In this document: positions 16,801 through 24,685 of the stretch, piece by piece | Layout: the number at the start of each line of letters is the position of its first letter | Position numbering within the stretch: position 1 is the first letter of the stretch | Origin: Salinibacterium sp. PAMC 21357 | GTDB lineage: Bacteria; Actinomycetota; Actinomycetes; Actinomycetales; Microbacteriaceae | DNA: 64,000 nucleotides | Reading direction: 5' to 3' | NCBI RefSeq assembly: GCF_000247645.1 | Contig: NZ_AHWA01000004.1 | Span: 124,001 to 188,000, forward strand | Made by a program: the position numbers and the translations under genes | The notes under the pieces: model-generated | The model's database searches: none | What the model saw: the letters and a program-made list of their open reading frames with translations, nothing else | What the model was told of the DNA's origin: nothing

Positions 16801-19094
16801 CCATCCGAAATTGTGTAGGTGAAGTTGACCTGACTGGTGAGCGCAGCCGGAGAGGTCACTCGAATGAGTGTGCTCTCGAGCAGCTCAACCACGAGACCCT
16901 TGGCGATCAACTCAGGATCGACGTCAATCGACTGAACGGCAAGAATGTTGCCGCTGGGGCTCACATCGTTAGACAACACCGAGACGGTCGTGGGTTCATC
17001 ACCACGCAGGTACGCCGTATCTTTCACGGCAACGGGAGGGAGCTCGGTTGTCTCAGGGTTGGCAAGCACGTCGATCCGCACCAAGCCGACGCTGGTATTC
17101 GCCCCCGCGCTCACCGTGTACGTGAGGTAATAGATTCCTGCCTTCGACGAACTAAAGGTAATCTCGCCACGATCGCTGTTGAACGAAACGACCGCATCCT
17201 TGTCTGCCTCGTCTAATGCGACGAGTGCGAGCTGTGCCCCCGATGGCGAAAGATCATTGAGCAGCGGCTCGATGACGACAGTTTCGGTGGCGAAAACCGT
17301 TGCAAAGTCGGGAGTGCCGACTGGATTCAATGTGCCTGTAGGCTCCACCGTGACCAGCAGTTCGCCCTGCGCCGGAGTGTCGCCACCATCCGAGACTAAG
17401 AACGTAATCTCCTTCTCGCCCAACTCTGATGTTTGGTGAGTGAAGGTGACAAACCCGTCGGGTGTGAAGCGAACCAAGTCGCCAGATTTGGGTGAGGCGC
17501 CAACCAGGTAAAGGTCGTCGCCGTCGGGGTCTTTCCAATCGGCAAGCACGTTATAGCTCACCGTTTGGTTAGCTTCAACGCTGATCCCCGCTTCACGGAC
17601 GCTGAAGGGAAGCTCGTTTCGGCTCGTGGGCACCACCGTCGCGGTCACCCGCGCCTGATCTGTTCCTTGGCGACCATCGTCGATCGTGTAGTTGAAGGAA
17701 ATCGATCCGACAAAATCGTCGACCGGGGTGAATTGAAGGGCCCGGCCTCCATCGATGAGATCGAGGCGCCCTGTCGACTCCGCAATGCGATCAAAGGCCG
17801 AAATCACCAAGACATCGCCATCGGCGTCGGTGTCATTCTCGAGCACGGGGAACACGGTCGTGCGGCCGGGGCGAACGCCATACTCATCGTCAGCGGCGAC
17901 GGGCGCGCGATTGGTGTCGGTGCGCTCGGCAAGAGTGTCTTCGAATGACTGGATAGACGACTTCTCGTCGCCCTCCTCCTCAGACTCTTGATCTTCGGGA
18001 GGGGTAACGTCTTCCCAGTTCTCGACGAGGCGCATGTTGTCGTCGACCAACCACACGTTGCCGTTCGAGAGATCGTTGAGCGCAATCACCGACTTGTTGA
18101 CGCGAAACTCCAGCACGCTTCCCTGCGTCGGCTCCGGAATCTGCTGAATCTGCGGTTCACCACCGGTACAGGCAAGAACGTAGCGCTGAGCTGACGACCA
18201 GGCGCCATGAGCGCACCCGTCGAGAGCAACCGGAGCCGAAACATCCGACACTTTAGCGTTGGCATTGTCAATGTCGGCGGCAAGGTCAGTAACCGTTCCG
18301 TTGCCCAACTCAATGCGTTGAAGAGAATCGGCGGTGGCGACGAGGGCAAAATCGGGCTCGGCGCTGGATTGCTGCAAACGCAGCCCTGGCTTATCGAGCG
18401 GGTAGCGTTGCCCACTTTGGGTCACAACTTCGTTCGTCGATTGGTCAAACACCACGGCTGAATCACCAGCGGCGGCAATCTGAAACTCTCCCACCGCCGG
18501 AAAGTCTGACTTCACCGGCTCGTCAGCAATGGTTTCCACGCGGTAGAGCGCTTTATTCTTGGGCGATACAGCGATAACCACGCCATCGCGGGTCACTGTG
18601 GCCCGCCCTCCAGCGCCGAGCGCAATAAGTGGCGGATCAGAGACGTAGTTGAACTGAAGATCGCCAACAGCCGGAACGATCCAGAGATCACCCTTTGGCG
18701 ACACGATGGCCAAGTTTGTTCCGCCGAATGAGACGTCCGCATCAGGAGGAACGTCGATGGCAGAAGTAACATCTGTCGTTGCCGGATCGACCGATTCGAC
18801 TCGATGGGCCACGGGATCATTCATGAACAGCGCGTCGCCGTCTTGCAGCACATCGAACTGGGCACTCGAGGCGATTACCGAACCATTGAGCTCATCGATT
18901 TGACGGTTCAGTCGCCCGCCAAGCAATTGCTCGCCGTTGGTCACCCACACATCGCTTGCCGTGAGATCAACGTCAGAAACGGGAAAACCGGGGTGCAGCG
19001 CCGCCACCGTGAGAGGAACTCCCACGACCAAAGACAGCGCGAGAACGGAGGCGATATTCTTGCGACTTCGTGCAGCACCGAACGACAGCTTCAC
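13728..19094 (-). CDS. Giant Ig-like/fibronectin-III surface protein (PFNA Fn3-type), probable 3' frameshift
   Basis: A 1788-residue exported protein. Residues 14-34 form a signal or anchor segment (ASVLALSLVVGVPLTVAAL). Residues 35-340 look beta-rich, possibly a propeller. An acidic linker (QESEEEGDEKSS) precedes many Ig/cadherin-like repeats, each opening with a pattern like PVAADDEYGVRPG and VLENDTDADGD. The last 300 residues are about three fibronectin type III modules (for example NGKPITSYEV with NGTSYTFGVRAINEHGAGEW). In bifidobacterial PFNA clusters the equivalent gene encodes a species-specific Fn3 protein proposed to bind host or surface ligands. The natural C-terminus probably lies in another frame. 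Confidence 0.85.
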   Translation of the reverse strand: MKLSFGAARSRKNIASVLALSLVVGVPLTVAALHPGFPVSDVDLTASDVWVTNGEQLLGGRLNRQIDELNGSVIASSAQFDVLQDGDALFMNDPVAHRVESVDPATTDVTSAIDVPPDADVSFGGTNLAIVSPKGDLWIVPAVGDLQFNYVSDPPLIALGAGGRATVTRDGVVIAVSPKNKALYRVETIADEPVKSDFPAVGEFQIAAAGDSAVVFDQSTNEVVTQSGQRYPLDKPGLRLQQSSAEPDFALVATADSLQRIELGNGTVTDLAADIDNANAKVSDVSAPVALDGCAHGAWSSAQRYVLACTGGEPQIQQIPEPTQGSVLEFRVNKSVIALNDLSNGNVWLVDDNMRLVENWEDVTPPEDQESEEEGDEKSSIQSFEDTLAERTDTNRAPVAADDEYGVRPGRTTVFPVLENDTDADGDVLVISAFDRIAESTGRLDLIDGGRALQFTPVDDFVGSISFNYTIDDGRQGTDQARVTATVVPTSRNELPFSVREAGISVEANQTVSYNVLADWKDPDGDDLYLVGASPKSGDLVRFTPDGFVTFTHQTSELGEKEITFLVSDGGDTPAQGELLVTVEPTGTLNPVGTPDFATVFATETVVIEPLLNDLSPSGAQLALVALDEADKDAVVSFNSDRGEITFSSSKAGIYYLTYTVSAGANTSVGLVRIDVLANPETTELPPVAVKDTAYLRGDEPTTVSVLSNDVSPSGNILAVQSIDVDPELIAKGLVVELLESTLIRVTSPAALTSQVNFTYTISDGIGTASAGVTVVPVPALTKHQPPVAVDDAAKVRAGDIITVDVLANDFHPDDSPMSLDPELVTEPTAGVAFVSRDQLRFQAPTAPGSYTVDYRVIDPFGETAAATATFTVTPVNLEANQDPVPTALVARVLAGGEILIEIPLSTVDPDGDSTVLLRFPANPTLGTIKEFGSDYFIYEASSAAAGTDAFSYEVVDAFGATGVGDVKIAVIPEPDELRDPIAVPDSISIRPGRVAQVDLRDNDSDPQGAPLSVSPDLIDVPDGISAEVVRKQFLVIEAPDSEQSFSLRYRLENNRGGSAVSYVLVQVTPDAPILPPSADDISVLTKDIAGKKSVTVDLFDGHAFNPAGVTEDLVVALEGANADAGVLGEKNGEIEVTPGKTRQAITYSVTNELDGLTARAFIIVPAAVDEDFDEPPAVDPELPIQYVGMNETREWKLSDILVVPSGRDAWIPEATSVSAVQGDGSSNYVDKDTITFTPAADYRGPASISFTVTDGASKNDPAGNSAGLRMNIVVGDPEFRDTAPEFTTPNTQVEVGETTVLDLRDSTAHQNPNILNEVKYSNLTGASAGLDAKLSGSELSLNVPRNTPKGTTMTLGVTLRWDKFEVPGTINVTVVGSTRPLAVAVSDALETQRGDGAVTVNPLTNDSNPYQSTGEALKIVKATVQNTGEPAEVSFTGTTVTIRPDAALKSGVIEVVYTIADATADVDRQVNGTITLVVSDIPDRVQKPTQDAGSAIGGDKSATWRFVAPATNGKPITSYEVRTTPAVANLPTGCQAGAPCTITGLQNGTSYTFGVRAINEHGAGEWSPTSDQITPYGTPVAPSVTASVTSPWAPSGRVTASWPAVGATGGTTTYYWTSSNGQSGNTTGTSAATTANLAAGNYTFTVYAQNSGGKRGADGTSNSAQVRNQTVPSQVTGIAGTVTKSTSPGTIRWTWNASGGGAAVTDNLTYKWTLSNGDSGTITGTSTTTSGLPDASRYTLTVVAQNNAGASSPGTGTAGPIVTPPPPAVSHLCLAPYPRRPERMISC

Positions 19095-19235
19095 GTTGCA
19101 CTTCTCCCGAACTCTGCACGGATCGCGTGCACTAGGTCACGCAACAGCTCTCGAATCACATTCCTTGAATTATCCTAGCATTTTAGGACTTCGCACAAAT
19201 AAAATTGATGCTCCGGCCCTGAGTCACGAGTGGCG

Positions 19236-20894
19236 TCACTCAGGAAAGCACGCCTCCAACGGATTCGCGGATTCAGTCCCCGCGCGCACGATGCGTACAT
19301 CGATGCACAACGTTGTCGCGGCAACATAACCATCTACCGGGATTATGCCGTCGACGGACTGGCGCACCGGCTCGCTCTCTCGCCCCACTCGTTTCCAGAT
19401 GATGCGGTCATCATCCTGGCCCGAAGGATTGTCGACGGTGAAAGTAACCGTTCCCTGGGACTCCGTGGCCGAGATCAACAGTGGTGTCGGCACGCTTTCG
19501 ACGACGGCCGACGTAGGAGCGGTGGAGGGAGCGGCCACTGGAGGAGTCTCGGTTGATGGCGGATTCGTGACCACCAGCGCGATGACCACGGCGGCCGTAA
19601 GCACTGCTGCCGCTGCCCCCACAATCCACGTCACGGCCTTTCGACTCGAGGACTGCGGCTGCACTTGCTCCGGTGGGGTGCTGGCACGTTGGAACTGCTC
19701 GGTTGTAACCTCCGGCATCTCCGCTGGCTTGGGCTGGCGGTGAACAACCACAGTCTCATCAGACTCAGTCCCGTTCGCCGGGGATACATGCTGCGGTGCT
19801 CCCCGAAGCTGAGTCTCATCCGCAGCGGCCGTGCCACCCCACACCGGTGCCGCTGATTCAGCTGGGGACCACCGCGGTGCCGCAGAGACGGGTTGTGCGT
19901 CAATCGTTGCTACGCCACGGGCCCTCGTTGCATCATCATCTTCGGCGCCTGAATGCGTTACCTGGTCGACAGCTAGATTCGGCACATCGACGGTTGTTGC
20001 CGCGTAGCCCAGCTCCAACTCGATTCTCTGCAAGGCTCGCGCAAAATCGAGTGCCGTCGAAAATCGCTCCTCCCGCCTGGTCGCCATCGCTTTACGCAAC
20101 ACAGCGACCAAACTTGCCGGAAGATCGGTGCGGGTCATCGGAGTAACGAGCCCTCGTTCGATACGACCCATCAGGTCGAGCGCGCCATTGGGCCGTCCTG
20201 CTTGTTCAAACGGGGTATGCCCAGCGAGAAGGGTATAAAGGGTCGCCGCGAGCGAGAACACGTCGGCGCGAACATCCGGATTGGGATCATCCTCGAACAT
20301 CTCCGGGGGTGACCACGGCACTGACATGCCAATTGATGCCCCAGTCGTTGCTCCGCTTGCCTGCGCCAGCGATTCACTCGTGCTGGTATGAGCCGGCAGC
20401 TCATCGTCGAACGCCGACGAAATGCCGAAGTCAGTAAGCGCTGGCCACCCGTAGTCATTGGTGAGCACATTGGCAGGCTTAATATCGCGATGCAAAATTC
20501 CGGCAGCATGCGCGGTTGCCACCGCCCCCGCTACCCGCACGCCGATTCGAAGCACGTCGGTCACCGCGAGGGGTGCTGCTTTGTAACGCTCCGCGAGGCT
20601 CGGGCCAGAGCAGTACTCCATAACGAAATACGGGCGATCATCGGCGGCGACATCCGCATGAAAGATGGAGACGATGTAAGGATGCGTTGACAGTTGCGCC
20701 ATGAGGTTCGCCTCGGCAACGAACGCCGCTCTCGTCGCTGGCGCGAGATCCTCTGTGAGTAATACCTTTACCGCAACACGTCGTTTTGGCAGATGCTGGT
20801 CATAGAGAAAAACGTCGCTGAATCCACCCGAGCCGAGGATTTTCACAAAGGTGAAGCCCGCAATTTCGGGAGCAACCGACGGAGCCCGCCCCAT
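19236..20894 (-). CDS. Transmembrane Ser/Thr protein kinase (Hanks type, no PASTA)
   Basis: A 552-residue receptor-like kinase. The catalytic domain (about residues 14-290) is complete: glycine loop GSGGFSDVF, Lys43 in VAVKVL, catalytic HRDIKPANVL (Asp137) and DFG at 155-157. A charged, Pro-rich juxtamembrane region follows, then one transmembrane helix near 425-447 and a short extracytoplasmic domain of about 100 residues with no PASTA repeats. It overlaps the upstream FHA gene by one base (TAATG). With the FHA proteins and PP2C phosphatase it forms a complete phospho-signalling module, as in the PFNA cluster, where the kinase is called Pkb2. Confidence 0.93.
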   Translation of the reverse strand: MGRAPSVAPEIAGFTFVKILGSGGFSDVFLYDQHLPKRRVAVKVLLTEDLAPATRAAFVAEANLMAQLSTHPYIVSIFHADVAADDRPYFVMEYCSGPSLAERYKAAPLAVTDVLRIGVRVAGAVATAHAAGILHRDIKPANVLTNDYGWPALTDFGISSAFDDELPAHTSTSESLAQASGATTGASIGMSVPWSPPEMFEDDPNPDVRADVFSLAATLYTLLAGHTPFEQAGRPNGALDLMGRIERGLVTPMTRTDLPASLVAVLRKAMATRREERFSTALDFARALQRIELELGYAATTVDVPNLAVDQVTHSGAEDDDATRARGVATIDAQPVSAAPRWSPAESAAPVWGGTAAADETQLRGAPQHVSPANGTESDETVVVHRQPKPAEMPEVTTEQFQRASTPPEQVQPQSSSRKAVTWIVGAAAAVLTAAVVIALVVTNPPSTETPPVAAPSTAPTSAVVESVPTPLLISATESQGTVTFTVDNPSGQDDDRIIWKRVGRESEPVRQSVDGIIPVDGYVAATTLCIDVRIVRAGTESANPLEACFPE

Positions 20895-22165
20895 TACGCG
20901 TCCTCGCCCAAAGTCAGAGTGACGTCGCCGCCAAGATCAATCACGGTACCGACGATGACTGCGGTCGGCTCGCCCGCCCGCAATCGTTGAGACGCCTGCC
21001 CGGGAATTGCCACCAGCGTTCCATTTCGCGAATGCAAATCTGTCACGACCGCTGTGCCTCCTTCCACCACGATTTGTACATGGTTGCGGGAGATGTCTTT
21101 GTCGCCCGGAATCGTGACAAGTCGTGGGAGTGCTCCGCTGGAAACCTTGCTGACGGAAGGTGCCCGGCCGACCAAGATCGGCTGTGTGAGCATCTCGCGC
21201 GCCCCCGTCGACAGCTGGAGATAGAGACGCTGTTGTTCGGGCAGCGCTGCTTCCGTCGGAGCTGGTTTCGCTCTGCCTGCTCGTCGATCGGCCAAATCGC
21301 TCACCAAAACGGTCATTCCATCGTGGTCCCCCACTGGCGCAGGCTGTTCGACCGGGGCCTCGACGGATGCCACTTTGGGTGCTGGTGGGGTCACCGGGGT
21401 GACCGGGGTGACAATAGCGCTCGGGGCGGGAACGGGAGTCGCCACGGGCGCTGGCGGTGCGGCGGGCGGTGGCGGTGCGGCAGGCGCTGACGGTGCGGCA
21501 GGCGCTGGCGGTGCTGGCGGTGCTGGCGGAGCCACGGGTGCCACAGGTGCCGCAGGCGCCGCAGGCGCTGGCGGCGCTGGCGGCGCGGCGGGCGTTGGAA
21601 GCGCGGCGGAGGAAGCCCCCGACGAAGGTGACGGAGGATCGCTCGGCACTGCGGGAACGCTCGGCACCACGGGAACGCTCGGCGTTTGGACTGGCGCCCT
21701 TTCCGGCGATGACGCCGACGCGAGCGTGCAACTCACTCGACCTGCACGAACGACACCGGCAACAATGGGGAGAAGTTCGCCGATCGCCGCGCCATCGACT
21801 GCAATTTCGCAGGCGCTGACACTGTCAAAATGCTGTTCCGCCCAAGTGCTCACGCGTGCCCCGGTGACCGTTTCTGGCCCGTGATCCGCCGTTATGGTCA
21901 CCGTAACGGGACCACGAACGATAACGCTGGCACTGCTCGAGTCAGGCGCACTTGACTCCCAGCCCACCACGGCGAACGCCGGGGTGGAAGCTAGCCCGCG
22001 AGCGCTCAGCGTTTCGACCGCAGCTTGCACTCCCTGTTCGCGATTGGCCCAGAGCGCATTGATGAGATCCGCTTCGCATGAGTCGACGAAGACGACGTGG
22101 TGTTCCCCCATAATCGCTGACCACGGGGCATCGCTTGCGGGCGCGTAGAGGTACTTCATTGCCAC
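20894..22165 (-). CDS. FHA-domain protein with N-terminal unknown domain
   Basis: A 423-residue protein: an N-terminal domain of about 150 residues that I do not recognise (begins KYLYAPASDAPW), a long Pro/Ala-rich linker (about 160-260), and a C-terminal FHA domain. The FHA core shows ILVGRAPSVSK, then DISRNHVQIVV and LHSRNGTLV, so the phosphothreonine-binding residues are present. The start is GTG at 22165 with AAGGA about 11 bases upstream; an in-frame ATG two codons later is equally possible. The stop overlaps the kinase start, so reader and kinase are made together. Confidence 0.88.
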   Translation of the reverse strand: MAMKYLYAPASDAPWSAIMGEHHVVFVDSCEADLINALWANREQGVQAAVETLSARGLASTPAFAVVGWESSAPDSSSASVIVRGPVTVTITADHGPETVTGARVSTWAEQHFDSVSACEIAVDGAAIGELLPIVAGVVRAGRVSCTLASASSPERAPVQTPSVPVVPSVPAVPSDPPSPSSGASSAALPTPAAPPAPPAPAAPAAPVAPVAPPAPPAPPAPAAPSAPAAPPPPAAPPAPVATPVPAPSAIVTPVTPVTPPAPKVASVEAPVEQPAPVGDHDGMTVLVSDLADRRAGRAKPAPTEAALPEQQRLYLQLSTGAREMLTQPILVGRAPSVSKVSSGALPRLVTIPGDKDISRNHVQIVVEGGTAVVTDLHSRNGTLVAIPGQASQRLRAGEPTAVIVGTVIDLGGDVTLTLGEDA

Positions 22166-22171
22166 TGCGGT

Positions 22172-23041
22172 CTACTTCCTTGGTCGGGTTTGTTCGAGAT
22201 ACGGGGACGAGCCACGATCACCAGTGGCTTCATCGATAGCGTTGGTGCTCGTTGCCCTCGTGGCTTCGACGACAACCACGGTGACGTTGTCGGAGCCGCC
22301 TGCCGCAATCGCGGCCGCAACGAGTCGATCGGCGATACTTTCCGCTTCGGCCAGCGCGCCCCTATCAGCGAGAATTGCGGCAATGAGATCGTCATCGAGT
22401 TCTTTGGAGAGCCCATCTGAGCACGCGAGGAAGGTGTGATGAGTCCCTACCGGCAGCAGCCAAAAGTCGGGGCTAACGTCAGGATGGATGCCCAGGGCGC
22501 GAGTGATTACGTTGCGATCCGGGTGCGTGAGCGCCTCGAAATCTGTGATGTGACCGAGCTCGAGAAGCTCCTGCACTGCCGAATGGTCGACAGTAACCTG
22601 CTCCAGATTACGGCCATCCCAGTGGTAGACCCGCGAATCACCGACGTTGAATGCCATCCACCGCGGCTCTGCATCCGCACCCACGGAGACCAAGGCAACA
22701 CCGGAGAGCGTTGTGCCCGACACCGCCCCATCGCTGTTCAATTCGATGACCTCGCGGTTGGCATCCGTGATTGCCTGCACGACATGTTCCGGAGTGAGCA
22801 CCGCGTGGTGCCCGATGGTGCGCGCAAAGCTGTGCACTACACATTGGCTTGCACGGTCACCGAAGGAGTGGCCGCCCATCCCATCGGCCACCAGAAAGAG
22901 ACGCGGAAGCACGAGAAAGCTGTCTTCGTTGATGGAACGAACGGCGCCACGATCGGATGCCGCCGAAATAGCCAAACTCAGCGGTCCGTTGGGCAGCCCT
23001 ACGTCGTATTGATCAGAGATCGTCACCCTGCCCCCAAGCAT
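22172..23041 (-). CDS. PP2C-family Ser/Thr protein phosphatase
   Basis: Metal-dependent phosphatase, probably cytoplasmic, that would reverse the neighbouring kinase. The 289-residue protein has all main PP2C motifs: SDRGAVRSINEDSFLV, VADGMGGHSFGDRAS, ACSDGLSKELDDD and GGSDNVTVVVVEA, which hold the Asp residues that bind the two metal ions. The start is uncertain: an ATG at 23041 or a GTG five codons later, just after a G-rich stretch. It lies 6 bases before the second FHA gene and is the analogue of PrpC in PFNA clusters. Confidence 0.92.
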   Translation of the reverse strand: MLGGRVTISDQYDVGLPNGPLSLAISAASDRGAVRSINEDSFLVLPRLFLVADGMGGHSFGDRASQCVVHSFARTIGHHAVLTPEHVVQAITDANREVIELNSDGAVSGTTLSGVALVSVGADAEPRWMAFNVGDSRVYHWDGRNLEQVTVDHSAVQELLELGHITDFEALTHPDRNVITRALGIHPDVSPDFWLLPVGTHHTFLACSDGLSKELDDDLIAAILADRGALAEAESIADRLVAAAIAAGGSDNVTVVVVEATRATSTNAIDEATGDRGSSPYLEQTRPRK

Positions 23042-23089
23042 TTGTCAGATCTTAACGTAGCAACGAACGGCCGAGAACGTGTAGCGGCA

Positions 23090-24685
23090 TCATGCCGCAG
23101 AGACAGTCGACGCCAAATCGGCTAGCGGCTCAAAAAGCGAAAGCAACGCTCCGGGCTCAGTGACGGTCGCCCGAAGCACGAAGTACCCGCCGTCTACGGC
23201 AAAAGCGTAGGTAGCGCTCGATGTCAGCACCGGCTGGCTTCGGTTGACCGTGCCAGTTCGCACGCAGAACACGACGTCTAGACCTGTAGCCGCCACATTT
23301 TCTGGCAGTGTTTGATCGCCCAACGAGTCGGGCTCATTCATGCCTGCGATTTCAGCGAGGGATGATCGACCGGCAGCAGCCGCAGAAATGGTCTCTGCTT
23401 CGACGACGCGAAATTTTCTGACACCGGGTTCGAAATAGAGCAAACACCATGGAGAACTCCGGGTAGCCGCAGCCTCCACCCCCTCAATGAGCTGCTCGGT
23501 GAGGTCTAATCGGCGGTCGGGCGAGCTCATGTCATGGTCGGTGGCAAGGGCATCCACTACGGCAGCAGTCGCCCACGCTTCGCGAGTGGCGAAAATTTCT
23601 CCGGGGCCGAACTCCGGAATCCAGAGCCAGTCGCGAGGGTACCGAAGATAGACCGATGGCTGGTGGCCCTGACCGGAAATCACGTCGTGCGTCAGCGACG
23701 TGTTCCTTTGGCGCTTATTCATCAACTCGATTGCTTCACGTTGCGCACGGGATGCGACGTCACTCGGTCGTTGAGGCTCCCGCGGTGCACGGTCGCGGCT
23801 TCGTGCTGCAGCACGGTGTGGGTCAGCGCTGCTCTGCCGAAGCCCTGAATAGGCGTTCCCGACCAGCTGCCGATGTCGCACGGTAGCAATGGCAACCAGA
23901 GTGAGGGCACCGAGCGCCACCCACAGGTATTCCGGTGCGTACACATCTCCGTCGCCCAGCGATCGCAATTTCAGTACGCCAGCCTGAACAAGGGCAAAAA
24001 AGACTGCTATGCCGGAGTGAACGGCGATCGCTGCGGGGAAAGTTTCGACCGAAAGCGCACTACTGAGTTTCGATCCGGAGCTCGACTGCCACCATCGCGC
24101 CGGCTTCCAACAGACGATCATCCCGATCAGGATGACGCCAACGGCCACGACCCCCACCCAGACAGGCACAGCCCCATTCGAAAGAGTTGAAATGGTGCAG
24201 GCCGGGTCGTCGGAGCAACGATCGATTCTGGCGTCGCTCCACGTCGCAAAGGCGATCGCCGGCGCCAGTATTTTGCTGCCGAGCAAAACGAGGATCATGG
24301 CGAGCATCGTGATGGTGAGCGACCAGCCCACGGCATGCCCGATTCGCTGGCCATGCGCGGTGCGTTGTCGGGCAATACGCCGCTTGATGCTTTCTGGCGC
24401 GCCTTGAACGCTGGGCGCCCTGAAGCCGAACCCGAAGATTGCGACGATCCCGACTAACCACAACACTCCCAACCACACCAACGGAGCATCGGTCACGATC
24501 AGTGAAGCGACGCACGCCTCGTCATCGGAACAGGCCGCGATGGCGTTGGCAGGCCAGGCTGTCGAGGCGGCGACCACTCGCGACGTCGCCTCGATACCGA
24601 GGACTAAAAACATCGCGCCGAGAACCCCAAAGAACGCTCGGGTTGCCAGTGAGCGCATGAAAGACTTCCCGTTATTCTTCGTCAA
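23090..24685 (-). CDS. Polytopic membrane protein with CSDD-x-x-C loops, paralogue A
   Basis: A 531-residue protein of no family I recognise, about six transmembrane helices in the first 290 residues and a soluble C-terminal half of about 240. Two extracytoplasmic loops carry the same short module: STAWPANAIAACSDDEAC and later ATWSDARIDRCSDDPAC, each followed by a V-W-x-G helix. A further helix starts after DVYAPEYLWVALGALT. The soluble part contains PRDWLWIPEFGPGE. It overlaps the next gene by 4 bases, and that gene is its paralogue. Position beside PP2C and the kinase suggests a membrane component of this signalling unit, which is inference. Confidence 0.75.
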   Translation of the reverse strand: MTKNNGKSFMRSLATRAFFGVLGAMFLVLGIEATSRVVAASTAWPANAIAACSDDEACVASLIVTDAPLVWLGVLWLVGIVAIFGFGFRAPSVQGAPESIKRRIARQRTAHGQRIGHAVGWSLTITMLAMILVLLGSKILAPAIAFATWSDARIDRCSDDPACTISTLSNGAVPVWVGVVAVGVILIGMIVCWKPARWWQSSSGSKLSSALSVETFPAAIAVHSGIAVFFALVQAGVLKLRSLGDGDVYAPEYLWVALGALTLVAIATVRHRQLVGNAYSGLRQSSADPHRAAARSRDRAPREPQRPSDVASRAQREAIELMNKRQRNTSLTHDVISGQGHQPSVYLRYPRDWLWIPEFGPGEIFATREAWATAAVVDALATDHDMSSPDRRLDLTEQLIEGVEAAATRSSPWCLLYFEPGVRKFRVVEAETISAAAAGRSSLAEIAGMNEPDSLGDQTLPENVAATGLDVVFCVRTGTVNRSQPVLTSSATYAFAVDGGYFVLRATVTEPGALLSLFEPLADLASTVSAA